64,000 nucleotides of DNA, taken from assembly GCA_027579435.1 (NCBI GenBank), contig JANBPK010001491.1, positions 1 through 64,000 on the forward strand. Reading direction: 5' to 3'. Made by a program: the position numbers and the translations under genes. The DNA comes from Candolleomyces eurysporus (taxonomy: Eukaryota; Basidiomycota; Agaricomycetes; Agaricales; Psathyrellaceae). Under the pieces are notes generated by a model. That model saw nothing but the letters and a program-made list of their open reading frames with translations, was not told the origin of the DNA and searched no databases. The first letter of the stretch is position 1. The number at the start of each line of letters is the position of its first letter. Positions 9,698 to 21,202 of this stretch are shown piece after piece.

Positions 9698-11804
9698 ATG
9701 AATGCAAGGCCGGACGCAGCATTCAAGGCAATGGAGCAGGGCCTCCTTTCAGTGCAAAGGTTCAAGGTATGTGATCGTGTCCGACTCTGTCCTATGCCCG
9801 CCGTTCATACTCACTCGATGCAGTACTTCGTGCGTTTGGCCATCATTTCTTCCCGCCGAATGATTGTCGCTGAAGATAGATGGACGACTGGCTAGGTCGT
9901 CTGTGCGATCTCTCTCCTGGTAAGTGGCTGCTTCTGCTCAGGATGAGTATTATGTATACGGAGGTATTGACTTGCGATATGCGTGTGTTGCTTGGCAGAT
10001 CGTGGATTTTTTCTACACCTTCCCGGACGAGGTATGTTTGACGTCCTTGACCCGTTAGGTAACCATACGTACAATTAAACGGACCCCTCCCGATATGACA
10101 GGTTCGTCTGATGTGGCCTGCACCGCGAAGCGTGCCAAAAGCACTATTTTTCGTGGTGCGGTACTTCAGTCTAGTGCAAATGGCTCTGGCTATGTTATGT
10201 ATGCATGTTTTTCTGCCCTCGTTTCATTAGCACTAACAGCGAGTTTCTTGTCGCGTTGGATTGTAGATGGGTTTTCGACGGATATCTCGCCGACGCAATG
10301 CAAAGTTAGATTCTTTTTGACAGTTGGTCAGTTTCGTCTACTATCAATGTTTCTGCTTGGTCGATCTACAGCCGACAACGTTAGAGTCCTGACTGATAGT
10401 ATTTTGACCGCAGTGTCAGCAATGTTAGTTATTACTGGATCAGAAAGTGCGTACACTTACCACGTACTGTAGCGTCTGCTGGCGATAGCCAGATATGGGT
10501 TAAGGCTGACGCTCGTGTTCTTCTAGTCATTTTGATGTATCGTCTCTACGCCTTCTCTGGGCAGGACAAGAGGTTTCTGGTCTTTGTATACGCTCTAACT
10601 CTGGTGAATCTCAACTCGTATTCTTCCAATTTCCCGCTCTCTCTCTCGACGCTGACCATCCATTGACTGCTTACTGCATCACTCCCTTATATCTCCCTTA
10701 TCTTTAAAATATAGACGTCAATAGGCGGTGTGATTGGTCTCGCTGTTCCATTTTTCAGAGGTGTTCACTGTGAGTGTATTTCCAACGAAATTTCAAATGG
10801 TCGTTAAAACTGATGCTGTCGTGGCGCATCCCACTCGCAGATATCGAGCTCCCAACGGCTGGACCGGCCAGCGCCATACGTGTATGCGTTCCTGTAAAAG
10901 TACCTACTGAATTGCTTGGAGGAATTTTTGCGCTCTTGCTTGGCACCGTTTTCAGTACGTTCAAAGCCTTTTTCTGTTTTCTTTTTATATTTCGGTTCTC
11001 TGCTCCTTCTCCTTTTAAACTTTGATCAACAAGCTGACAATGGCATCCACACTGGCACTCGACCTTGCCTCTCTCCTGTTTTCCGATATTCGAAATGGCA
11101 TTCGTCCACCTGGGTATATAGCTGTGATGCTCTGCATGCTGTATATCATCTGGCAGAAGTACAGGAAGTTCAATAATTCTTTGGTATCCATGTTCTATCA
11201 GGATGGAATGTTTTACTTCTTCTGTTTGTCTGGTGAGTTTTGCATCTATTGTTCATTTTTTGGGGTTTGAATCGCTGACTCTTTCACCCCCTTTGAACAT
11301 AGCTTTGGCGCTTGCAAACGTCCTTGTTGGGTTCACGACCAAGGTGAGATTCACTATTGCCGCTTGTCACTATACTCGGACATTTTGTTGACCTTACTCG
11401 AACTGCTGTTACCGTGTTGCCTGATATACACAGGGCGGCATTCTCTTCTTGGCCCAGTAAGTCCCAACCGTATAATCATGCATAATGCTCTATTCAACGT
11501 GCTCTGCACATTCGTTTTCTTCTTTTTCCCCCAACGATCTAGACCAGAATCCGCTCTGCATGCTATCCTGTCCACACGCATGATCCTTCACCTTCGAGGA
11601 TGGTCCGAACGCGAGAAACTCCAAGGTCACATTATATTGGCAGGCGGTTTGGGTTACTCAGCGAATGGCTTCAACACGCGCGCCACTGCTCAGAGTACAC
11701 AACGGACATCGGAAAAATTGGCGCCTATTCAATTTCGCCATGGGGCCGAGAGCATCACGAAGACGGAGGAGGTCACGATAGGTGACTTTGAATGTCGACG
11801 TTGA
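9698..11804 (+). CDS. DUF6533-type multi-pass membrane protein
   Basis: Function is unknown; the family is expanded in Agaricomycetes. Early exons are clear: 9698-9766, a 6-nt exon 9824-9829 (Tyr-Phe), 9896-9919, 9999-10031, then from 10102. Joined they read FKYFVVCAISLLIVDFFYTF and PDEVRLMWPAPRSVPKALFF, the DUF6533 signature of two helices followed by a DEVxxxW motif. Later exons give ILMYRLYAFSGQDKRFLVF, VIGLAVPFFRG, an extracellular loop with a Pro-rich stretch, GGIFALLLGTVF, the cytoplasmic SDIRNGIRPPGYIAVMLC, FYFFCLS and ALALANVLVGF, about seven membrane segments in all. The last exon has the basic RMILHLRGWSEREKL tail and ends at 11804. About 11-12 exons; joins after 10.2 kb are approximate. 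Confidence 0.7.
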
Positions 11805-12158
11805 AGGATCATAGCGTCGATACATAGACGGTTAATATTCAGACCGTGTTAGAGGCTGCGTACAGCAGCTATTCATGAGTTTTAGAAATCGCGAATTATA
11901 ATCACAAAGTTTGCCGTCAACCGAAACCTATGTATTGAGGCGTCAGGTGTTCGATGGCTTTTCTGAGTTTGGTGGTATGGATGGCTTTATCGATTATGCT
12001 AGAAGCTATCACCAGTCATGGTACGACAGAGAGCTGTTTTCTGCAGAAACTCTTTTGAGATTCATGCTGTCGGAAAGACAGGTCAACGACGCCTGTAAAC
12101 GCCGTGCGTCAATTTCTTGATTCAATGTCCGCAGATGTTTGAATGAGCGTACATACGT
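11805..12158. other. Intergenic, nothing recognised
   Basis: Convergent spacer between the DUF6533 gene and NACHT gene B1. The 69-codon frame at 11911-12120 shows no family feature and I do not call it. Confidence 0.4.
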
Positions 12159-14348
12159 TCAATCCAGTGCGATAGCGATCTTTGTCATCGAGGTTGATGA
12201 GGTATTACTTCGTTGCTCTTCCCACTCTTCAGCGTCATCATTCCATTTTTGATACCACTTGCCTAATGCCGCGGCGACTTCATGATTTTGGTCCTGCACA
12301 AAGAGTGAATAAGTATGCAAGATAATAGGTCGGGAATTAGAAGCACGGGAAATGCAGACCATTATCGGTTCGGCAATGATCGCATCTTTGAAAGTGTCGA
12401 TCCAGAAGGGAAAAAGGGAACGGAGTTGGTATGGCAAAGGCAGCAACTTGTCGAGTTTCTGCCACCCTCCCTGCTGGGTGAATTCAGCAAGCTCATCGAT
12501 GATCGCACGTTTTAAACCCGCGGTGTTCAGTAAATACGGAAGAATATGAACTGCACAACCCAAACCACTCTTGGGCGGTGGAAGGTGTTTCAATTCCTGT
12601 GACACTAGAACTGCAGAATAATAACTTCGGTCAGTACCTGCAACATAGGACTGACTGTTAGTGATTACGCACTGGGGGAGTCGATTTTCAGAGGAGACTG
12701 GATAATGTGCTGAAGGCAGCACTTTGCAAGGTGCGCACAGACGGTAGACACTGGTACAAATAAGTTCTTTGCACGGGTTTCTTGGTCTAAGAAATCGGAA
12801 AAAGATTTGTGATATAGTCGAAGAAATAAATTCCCCTCGGGGTCTTTGGCGAGGGACACTAGAGAACGCAAGTCTGAAATAACGACCTTCCAAGCCATGC
12901 TTTCGAGATTGAGCAGGGCAGTCATGTGGTCCAATGAGAATCGGGACCTCACGGGTGCATACCCACTGGTAGAATAAGCATGATAGGATCTGAAAAGTAG
13001 AAGGAAGTCGCGGCCACTGTTGGTATCAACATCTTCGTATGCTTCCTTCGCACTTGACAAGATGTTGGTGTAAAGGATGTCGAGTATCTCGAATGGACGC
13101 GCGTGTTGACCTTCGTGTGGTGTCCAGGTCAGGATTGTCTTCAGCCTCTCTGCAGGGGAACCTCGTCGTTGTGAAAGGTATCTGACCACCGTCGAGGCGA
13201 ATATAAACTGCCCCGACGCGGCTTGCGCAAGGGTCTCGATGTCTGTTTGGCTGAACCATTCAGGACTGCCGTGTCGCCTGCCAATGTCGAGGAAGTTCCT
13301 GCGGAGGTATCGACGAATGTCGTCGGTGGCATCGTACTTGTCACTGAGTTGGATATGATAAGCCACCTCGTGTAGGTCGCCCCCTGGCTCCAAATTGGTA
13401 CGAATGGCCCATTCAGGTCGACTGGCGATGAAGATGCGGATCGGAAGAGTGCCTGTGAGAAGACACTGCTTGATAGCGGTCAATAGTTCTGCTTGACGTT
13501 CCTCCTCTTTACACTCGTCGAGACCATCAATCAAAACAGCATGAGGAAGGCTACTGAGGNTCGAACCCCATGCCCTTCAGCTGCTCGAAGGGATTGACAA
13601 TGAGGGTGACCATCTGTGCTTGCAGTGACCGGTGAAAGATAACAGGATCATCCTCCACTGCGTTCGCGATCAATTGCTTGAGCGAATTGTTTGTCCTTCC
13701 TAACTGGTACGCGATGGTGGCAACCACTGCTTTGATTGTGTTACGGGTGTAATCGCCGGCAGAGAAGAACCAGGCAGCACCAAGCGTCTTTTTACTTGCA
13801 CATCTTTCGGCGGTCGTCTGTTGCAAGGCGGATTTGCCAGCTCCGGCAGCGCCCGTCATACAGAGTAGACGTTGGGGCGACTCGCGGTCCTCAATCCACC
13901 CCATGATTTCGTCGAGAACTTCGACTCGGGTGTCTTCATCACACTTTGGAGGACCGTATCGAGCATCAGAGTTGTACAGAGCGCTGGGCGCTGTGTTCCT
14001 CAACAACAGCTCCCAGCCTGCGAAGCCGTAGCGAGGTTGGAACGATTCTTTAGAGCCGGGCTTCGCAGAAATGGAGGAACTTGACGCACCGGACTCTGAA
14101 TGGGCGTTTCCCCCGCTCGTTACAGTAATGCTGCCCGCATTGGGTGCATCGAAGTACTGCAAATTGCCCATTTGAAAGCGGCTGGCGTGTGCGAAGAGAG
14201 AGGTTGCGCCGTTGCGAGTAATAGATGAAGCGGAACTATGGTCAGAAGGGTTGGAATACAGAGTACTCGGAGTCAACGTTGCTTGGGGAAGAGTGGAAGC
14301 AAGTTCGGAGGGTCGGGGTTGCGACGATCCGGTGTCTGCCTTCATCAT
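12159..14348 (-). CDS. NACHT-domain NTPase B1
   Basis: STAND-type P-loop NTPase, about 709 aa in two exons (14348-12673 and 12610-12159). I start at the tandem ATGs at 14348/14345. An open frame extends to 14531, but that places the start inside a TATATA-like stretch. Landmarks in order: N-terminal signature FAHASRFQMGNLQYF; the linker GPPKCDEDTRVEVLDEIMGW; Walker A GAAGAGKS followed by ALQQTTAERC; Walker B AVLIDGLDECKEEE; IASRPEWAIRTNL; helical AASGQFIFASTVVRYLSQR; and RLYHKSFSDFLDQETRAKNL, typical of the family's winged-helix end. The C-terminal exon is helical without recognisable repeats. The N at 13560 shifts the frame just before Walker B and is probably a homopolymer error. Confidence 0.8.
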
Positions 14349-14529
14349 TGTGCTAATTGAAAGACGATGAAAGGCAGAACCCGAGGCGGTGCCGTTTGGT
14401 GAACGTGGGGAACTGAGTGTCCACAACTTGGGTAATGATGCCCCTATTTTGACGGCTGAGTTCTGTGTAAACTTGATCTTTTGGATCCATGTGCCAAGGC
14501 TTGGAAGAAAAGTGGCAAGATACACTACC

Positions 14530-14546
14530 ATATATCTATATACGCC
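14530..14546 (-). promoter_or_regulatory. TATA-like stretch upstream of NACHT B1
   Basis: CATATATCTATATA lies about 185 bp before the preferred start at 14348. Its position is the main argument against starting translation at 14531. Confidence 0.4.
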
Positions 14547-14548
14547 AA

Positions 14549-15574
14549 AGAAACGTAGTAAGACGTCGAGAACTTGGATTTCAGTCCAGTTTCGCCAGGG
14601 GGTGAGTAGCAGTAAGACCCTTTATCACCTTGAAAGAGGAATGACGGTGGTATAAAAACGTCGAAGGATTTTTCGCGGTGCATCACAAACGACATTTACC
14701 ACTGCCCCTACAACCAAGGTTGCGCGGAAGAGGATACTTGAAACAGACTTGCAAATCGAGCATATCTCGAACGGCGTTCGAATTCCATATATCTGGGGGC
14801 ACACCCCAGATGCGTGTGGTGGGGATCTGGACGTTTTCCTCAGGCATGACTTTAAATTGGGTCCTCGTAATCGAGATACCAGCCGTATATAGTCGATTCT
14901 TCTCGCTTTGTCAGTGCGTAAATCGGTAGATTTGTTCCTATGTGCACATGGGTTGCTCACCGTCGACGAGAAAACTGAGGACATGATCTCGTCCGAAACA
15001 GCTGCTAATACCATCTCTGCAGCGTGAGCTGCGATATGTATCCCCGCTCTTCATCCCAATCATCTTCGAGTGTATCAGATCCTGGGTCACTGCATAGAGC
15101 TTTTGAGGGTTCGAGCCGACGAACGCTCTTGGAGGAGGACCGGTGGAGACTTGGAAGCCCTGGAGTTGCCCAGATTAACTGGCTGTAAGATAGAGAGACG
15201 TCGACCCTGGTTAGCCGCTTCGTGACGATGAAGGCGCAGGGTTCGCGTCGTCGCAATCTGTGTTTGTGTTGTTGCCACTGGTTTCAACGTGAGGAGCGCG
15301 TCGAGCGACTGGCAGCAGGACGAGCTAGTCGTCGAGAGCAGCGTGGAATCCATCCATTTTAGAGCGATTGACTGGGTGGCTCATGACATTTATGGTCATT
15401 GGCACCGACGCGGAAAAGCAGATAGCACAGAAAGCGCTTGGATGTGCACATTCTGGCCTGATAGAAAATGGTTCAGGTCTGAGAGAGGCTCCAAACTGAC
15501 ACATGACGACTNTTGAAGATGAGGGGTTGAAGGATTGTTTNGATGGGATCGATATTGCTCTCATCGCCGACCGA
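14549..15574. other. Intergenic, no supported gene
   Basis: About 1 kb with several short frames on both strands and no recognisable motif. Ns at 15512 and 15541 add uncertainty. The right-hand part may be eroded sequence belonging to the FunK1 remnant that follows. Confidence 0.35.
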
Positions 15575-15885
15575 AGAATATGAAGAGAAATGCTTCAGCA
15601 AGTTAACTCGTTGACCTGGATTCAACCAACCCCTACCCCAAACCCACCAACCACCTCCACACCTGGGTTCGGCTCACGCTCCACATTCGTAGATGGTGCA
15701 AACCGGGCTGCGCAAGCGAGTGCCGAACTTACGCTGCACTCCGTCGTATGCAGAGCGGCTCCCAGAACAGTTCAAAAAATCAATGGTGTCATCCTTTGCA
15801 TTTTTGTACCAACCGTGCCTCCCCCTACTCACCCATGGAGACACCGGCTTCATCACGATGCAGAGTCGATGAAGCGTGAAGTGAC
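15575..15885 (+). pseudogene. Internally deleted FunK1 kinase copy
   Basis: Two separate parts of the neighbouring FunK1 gene are joined here. 15575-15730 (GAATATGAAGAGAAATGCTT, then CTGGATTCAACCAA, GGCTCACGCTCCACATTC, TGCAAACCGGGCT) matches 16285-16415. 15830-15880 (CCATGGAGACACCGGCTTCA, then CATCACGATGCAGAGTCGAT) matches 18040-18090. The roughly 1.6 kb between them, holding the kinase core, is missing. Frame is lost. Confidence 0.75.
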
Positions 15886-16125
15886 TTGGACCCCACTTCG
15901 TTGGCAACACGAAGTCATACGGTCAATCCGAAGGGGATGGCTCATATCGCTTTGACTCCGCTCGAATTTCCGAAGGGTTGGGGAGTCCTTATATACCTCT
16001 TTCAATCGATGAGTCTGTTTATTTATGGCGAGACCCTGCATTTCTCGAGAAACTGCTCGTAAGTAGCTTTGTCGTGTCTCACGAGTAATAGCAGGTTTTT
16101 CGAGTGGCGGTGCTATTAGTCAGCG

Positions 16126-18546
16126 ATGTCAGCATCGACCATCGCCACCATTGCTCTTGGACTCCTCCTGTGCGCCCTTTCGAAAGGGTCTATGCTGAGC
16201 ACAAGCGGGATGATATGCAAAAGTTTGCTAAATACAACCTGCAACGACCCTCAAAGGAAGACGAAGAAGATCTCGATCAGTACGAAAAGAAATGCTTCAA
16301 GCGGTTGCTGGATCTCATTGGTCTGGATTCAACCAATGCTCCATCACCCACACCCACACTTGAGTTCAGCTCACGCTCCACATTCCGAAGATGCAAACCG
16401 GGCTTCGCAATGGATTAAGCAAGATAAGAGTGAGTGCCGAAACCTCGCTTTTTCTACCTCACTCACGTTTCTCACTCTAGATTTACCCGAACTGCTCGTG
16501 TTAAAAAGCACTCCACATGACACCCAACCTCAACATGTTACTGATGCAGAAAGTAAACCCGACATGGTTGCCGCGTTCGAGAAGGATTGGCTAAGTGGGA
16601 AGGACGAAAGGAAGGTTCCCTGGGGATGCATCAGACTTGCCGGGGAGGACGCATCCAAGGGGAAAACCAAGTCAGGACAAATGCAACAGGCAGCTACCTA
16701 CCTCGACCTCCTCCTCCTCGCCCGACCCGATTTCAAAGCTGCTTTTGGGCTACTCATCTCAGAGAAGGAGTTTCAGCTGCTCGTTGGCATCGCCGGTGAT
16801 AGGGTGTACAAGTTCACATTCCAGTGGACAAGCCGCATCACTCGACAGGTTGCGTATACCTTGGTATACTGTCTCTACGACTTCCCGACGTTCCAGGACT
16901 CATCTATCATAATGACCCACGACAAGGCCACGCGCATCTGTACTTATACCTTCACTCTCAAGGTCAAGAATAAGGAAGACAGCAAACCTCAGCAGGTTTC
17001 TTGTTCCCGCTTCATCTGCCGTTATGCACAAGGTTCCTTCGGCACACGCACCCATGTTTTCGTCAGCGAATCTCTGGACCCCCCAAAGGTTGCAGGTCAG
17101 CCGATCAGAGTCATCAAGGACCAACTATGTCGAAAGGAGACACGCTTCAATGAAGTAGGCATACTCGAAGCCATACGCCGCGATGGCCCAGTCCCTGGGG
17201 TTGTCGAGCTAGTGCACGAAGAAAAGATATCGTCTAGTCTTGTCAAGAATAGAGAGACAGTGCGTTTGGGATTTAAACAGGAAGGGGATCCGTTCATGTC
17301 TATCAAAACCCCCCAAGAGATGCTCATGGTTGCGTACGACGCTCTAGAAAGTAAGTTTGTGTTCCTCAGCCTATCTGCGCGCGCTTACCCTCCCCTAGTC
17401 TCCCGCTTTCTCCACGCAGAGCCCAATATCCTTCATCGGGATTTTAGCAAAGGAAATATCCTTTGCGTTAAAGATTACCAGAAGGCTCGTTTACCCTCTC
17501 CCGTGGCTATTCCACCGACCCAAACGGATCAGGAGACCGCTCAGACCTCTTCAACTGTGGTGCTCACCGATGCCCCTTTGGAGGCGCAAGGACGCAAGCC
17601 TTCGTTCATCAAGCTCTTATTAGAGAAAAGGTGCGTAGATCTTGTTTCACTGAGTGCGTTACTAGCTAACATGGGGCTCGAATATAGCGATGACCCCCAG
17701 GAAACGTCAACGCTCGTGATCGATTTCAATCGCAGTGAAGATCTTAAAGGGAGAGAAAGAAATACTGAGGATGCAGCCGATCGAACAGTCAGTGTCCATA
17801 CAATTTTATTGCACGTATTCACTGAAAGAATCTGCCAGGGTACCCTGGTATTCATTGCCAGAACCATTCAGAAGGGAGGGCCTTTGGATCCCCCGTCACG
17901 TGGATACGTTTGGCTAGACTCAATCCCCGAGTGTCCGGAACGATATGCACACCAACACCCCGACCGTAGCCAGAAATTTGCCGTCGTACCTGACAAGAAA
18001 CTTACAGTATCTCCATCTTCCGCGAAGGACCGCACGCACCCGTGGAGACACCAGCTTCATCACGATGCAGAGTCGATATTCTGGGTCGTTGTTTACTGGG
18101 CGATACTCGCCAAGCCTGCAAAAAGTGACATGGCTATGACACCCGCGCAACAAAACAAGACAACGACTCAGCTTCCTGCACCCCCAGGCCCGGCATGGAC
18201 ACCAGTTTTTCCGCCATCCGAACGAAGTGACGAAGAATTCATTCCGCCTTCTATTTGGTCTGCCCTGACTGAAAACTGGGAGTCCCGGGATGAACTGCTG
18301 AGTACCTTTCGTCGTAGGGCTCTGCATCCCAGCTATCAAAGTCTGCATCCGCTCATCCGGGAGCTCGCATCGTATCTTACTACCGATCCATATTGGTTTG
18401 GGAAATACAATCCTGATGACCCAAGGACGGACCCGGAATACATCCATGAATGCTTCCAGCGTCTCATCCTGCAATTTGTCGACAACAATTTCAATAAGTC
18501 ATTCATGATCCTACCCATTGATGAGAAGGGTCGAATGGTTGAGTAA
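16126..18546 (+). CDS. FunK1-type protein kinase
   Basis: FunK1 kinases are a fungal family of divergent protein kinases, expanded in multicellular basidiomycetes; their targets are unknown. An N-terminal FunK1 region contains KPDMVAAFEKDWLSGKDERK and VPWGCIRLAGEDASKGKTKS. Kinase motifs are ILHRDFSKGNIL (catalytic loop, codons from 17434), LVIDFN (in place of DFG), an RTGTLVFIARTI activation segment formed by splicing, and HHDAESIFWVVVYWAI. Likely introns are 17351-17419, 17631-17687 and 17788-17838, all multiples of three and stop-free. The 5' end is unsettled. The ATG at 16126 reads a frame without family features before about 16430, while frame 16104-16418 gives the kinase-like YAEHKRDDMQKFAKYNLQRP. 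The true 5' exons probably use that second frame. Confidence 0.75.
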   Translation: MSASTIATIALGLLLCALSKGSMLSTSGMICKSLLNTTCNDPQRKTKKISISTKRNASSGCWISLVWIQPMLHHPHPHLSSAHAPHSEDANRASQWIKQDKSECRNLAFSTSLTFLTLDLPELLVLKSTPHDTQPQHVTDAESKPDMVAAFEKDWLSGKDERKVPWGCIRLAGEDASKGKTKSGQMQQAATYLDLLLLARPDFKAAFGLLISEKEFQLLVGIAGDRVYKFTFQWTSRITRQVAYTLVYCLYDFPTFQDSSIIMTHDKATRICTYTFTLKVKNKEDSKPQQVSCSRFICRYAQGSFGTRTHVFVSESLDPPKVAGQPIRVIKDQLCRKETRFNEVGILEAIRRDGPVPGVVELVHEEKISSSLVKNRETVRLGFKQEGDPFMSIKTPQEMLMVAYDALESKFVFLSLSARAYPPLVSRFLHAEPNILHRDFSKGNILCVKDYQKARLPSPVAIPPTQTDQETAQTSSTVVLTDAPLEAQGRKPSFIKLLLEKRCVDLVSLSALLANMGLEYSDDPQETSTLVIDFNRSEDLKGRERNTEDAADRTVSVHTILLHVFTERICQGTLVFIARTIQKGGPLDPPSRGYVWLDSIPECPERYAHQHPDRSQKFAVVPDKKLTVSPSSAKDRTHPWRHQLHHDAESIFWVVVYWAILAKPAKSDMAMTPAQQNKTTTQLPAPPGPAWTPVFPPSERSDEEFIPPSIWSALTENWESRDELLSTFRRRALHPSYQSLHPLIRELASYLTTDPYWFGKYNPDDPRTDPEYIHECFQRLILQFVDNNFNKSFMILPIDEKGRMVE

Positions 18547-20166
18547 CTATCTGACACGCCCAGTCTAACAAGCCCCAGCATTCAAGCAACTTTGTCAAAA
18601 AGAAATTCGCCCTTTGCGACTGTGACAATGCCAGAGGAGGTACGCGTTTCTGTCGCTGTAGTGGTTGAAACCCTTATCTTTACTCACAGACGCATTCGCC
18701 CTCTGTCTAGCCTGACCGGAAACGTATGTGTCTCGACCCAGATGCATCGGAGCAACTACCTGGAGAGGGAGGGATGCCAGGGGAGGGAGAGTCACCAGTA
18801 TGTTGCTGATATGAGTATCATCGTTGTATCTCGCCGAGTTAGATCGGTGTTAGGTTCAAGAATGAAAGATGTTACTCATTGCCTCAACTCCCTACAAACC
18901 CCCCGAACCTGCTTTCAACCTTCGCTTTCAATCTCTTCCGAATACCTCCCTATCTGCTTTGCACTCAACAATAACGAGGGTCTGGTCCTCAAGGTTCCAC
19001 CAAAGGCAGCATGTTGTAATACAATGGAACAACCAATCCATATACCAGTGCAAAGTCCAATAGTTATAGTCATTGAGCTCCCTTGAAAAACCCTGAATCC
19101 AATTAACAGTTGTATTCATGAGAAGCTATGTGGTAGTAATAGGCAGTCTGTAAAAGGTTGTTCGCGTATTCAGACCCAAAGAGTTTAGAGAAAAATGCTT
19201 GTTATCCCAAAGACACCGTAAAACTTCAGTTGAACGCAGTAATGTCGCCGGCAAAATAGCCTCACCTCAAGAACTGTGAAGACCCAGGCCGGGAAGACGA
19301 TGGCGACGCAACTCCCCGGTCTCCAGCTTCAAAAAANAAAAAAAANAAAAAAAACGANGGAATTCCCTAACTCGTATCGCTCGAAACATACAAATGGTTC
19401 CCCCNATTCCTGAAAGCGAGGCCAACAGGCCCAAAATATCCACTCATTCTGACACAAGTTCTCGCTTTTACAGTTCATGAGGGTATCCATCCATACATTT
19501 TTAGCCACATCTGTGCAGTTCATCTTCGCCGCAATTGTGGTCAGGTACAAAGTCGACCGGCTCATTCCTAGCGGCGCTCGCCTCAAACTCTGGAAGCGGC
19601 ATTGGATGCGCCGCACCCTCGGCACGGTTCTCCGCGATCGTGTGCAAGTTCGTACCTTGTCTGCTCTCAAAGACCCAAAGTGCAAATCGTAACTCGTGTT
19701 TTTAGAACGACAAACCTGTGATGGCTGCCGTTCTGAGCTGATGAATGTGTTCTTACTAAAGTAACGACACGCAGAAATCGTCAGTCTGGCTACGGGAGAC
19801 TACGTTCTGAGTGAGTATGCCGGAAAGTGGGAGCGTGACATGGAGAACTTGTGTCGCGAAAACGAACAAAAGAAGTCTACACTCGCCAATCCCTGCATCC
19901 CAGGCTCGGGACCATGAACCAAACTCGCAAATTTTGCCTTCAGCTTTAGCCCATGATTAATACTCTAACGCTTCCTCGAAAAGAGGTGAAGACTCCCCCA
20001 AATCCCTCTTCCCAGGTTCGGCGTATTCGAAGAGTCGAGTCTGGGTGAGGAACGAAAGCACATCTCGGCACGCGTCCCTGACGAATGGCACTCTCCCAGA
20101 GAGTCTCTACGACTTTACTTCCATGACCTCCGATCTTGATTTAACCTATTGGTCTATTCCATGGCC
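18547..20166. other. Intergenic with a poly-A/N stretch, no supported gene
   Basis: About 1.6 kb. A 71-codon frame at 19477-19692 has a hydrophobic N-terminus and a basic tail (GARLKLWKRHWMRRTLG) and might be a tiny membrane protein, but it has no recognisable relatives or splice context. A broken A-run with several Ns at about 19336-19360 could be a retroelement tail or simply a poorly read homopolymer. Confidence 0.3.
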
Positions 20167-20950
20167 TTAAATCGGTTGGACTCCACAGGCCACCTTAACA
20201 AAGACGACCAGTTGTTCGCAAAGACGGGAGAAACTTAGGGTGAACCCGAAGGCGCAGAGTTCGCGATCGAATTGAGATCCTACGTCAGTAGAAAAGGGGG
20301 CGGGTAGGGCTGGACCTCGGTCCTTGTGGGTGTATAAGATGTCTCGGAAGAAGAGCCAAGTTCCAAGGTCACTAGTAGTAGTAGCCATAATAGGAGGATT
20401 GTCTACCCGGCGGGGAGTGGATTGGTCACGGGCGAAGTTGCACAATTTGGGTATGCGAGACGAGGATAACTGGGCCCAGAGAAGGTGACCGGGATGTATG
20501 TCGCCGTGTTGAATTCCGAGAGAGTAGAGCACGGCTTGGCCTGTATTATATCGGACTGAGCACAAGGTACAGTGGATCCCCAGGTGCACGTACAATATAT
20601 CAAGGATAAACAGTCGTCGATGAATTGCGCCCGATCTCGCATCTACTTTTCCCGGGGATTTTGGGTTCGCAGCGCTTGAGTTATACTTTGATACCTTGAG
20701 ATGACGATGCAATACTGGATGCCCATGCAGGCCTCGACTACCATTATCCAAAGAAACTCTCGGATGGTGCGGGTAGAAAACTCCGGATACTCTTTAGCTA
20801 CGAGGATATCTGAGAGGTGCTTGCACGTATCCTCCAATCCAGCCTGTTTGGGCAGGATCTTTGCTTCGAAGATGAAGCGAGCTTTGCACGGGCGTTTGAT
20901 TTCGACGTACTCAGTTTTATGACGACATGAACGTTAGAATCCGTTGCTAG
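20167..20950 (-). pseudogene. Decayed protein-kinase-like gene
   Basis: Minus-strand fragments in shifting frames. The upstream part reads FEAKILPKQAGLEDTCKHLS and EFLWIMVVEACMGIQY. The downstream part reads LYSLGIQHGDIHPGHLLWAQ, then RIPKLCNFARDQSTP. The HGDIHPGHLL segment resembles a kinase catalytic loop (HxDxxxxN) but with Gly for Arg and His for Asn. The following region has no DFG-like motif. I see no coherent start or terminator, so I treat it as a pseudogene. It might be a multi-exon gene whose splicing I could not solve. Confidence 0.35.
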
Positions 20951-21202
20951 ACTTGAGGAGAGACCAGGAATACTCCAGGTACTGGGACCGTCTTGGCGGA
21001 ACGTCCTATTCCCTTTGTGCGTGGTGGTGGTCGAGGAGGAAGAGACCTCCTTTTTATCCGAGCCCATCCCTGAAAAGACGACAGGGTGGCCTTTGGAATG
21101 GGCGTTTCGTCAGTACGTGGTATGAGGAAGCTGACAGCATGGTCTCGTTGAACACTGTCATTTTGGTCTGATGGGATCAATATTGACCTGCTCTCATCGT
21201 CC

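Noticed and set aside
11911..12120. 69-codon open frame after the DUF6533 gene
   Set aside because: No motif, splice context or family feature; length expected by chance.
14349..14531. N-terminal extension of NACHT B1
   Set aside because: The extended start would lie on a TATATA stretch. The tandem ATGs at 14348/14345 give an N-terminus like those of the paralogues.
19336..19360. Poly-A tail of a retrotransposed element
   Set aside because: Only a homopolymer with several Ns; no target duplication or SINE-like body upstream could be shown.
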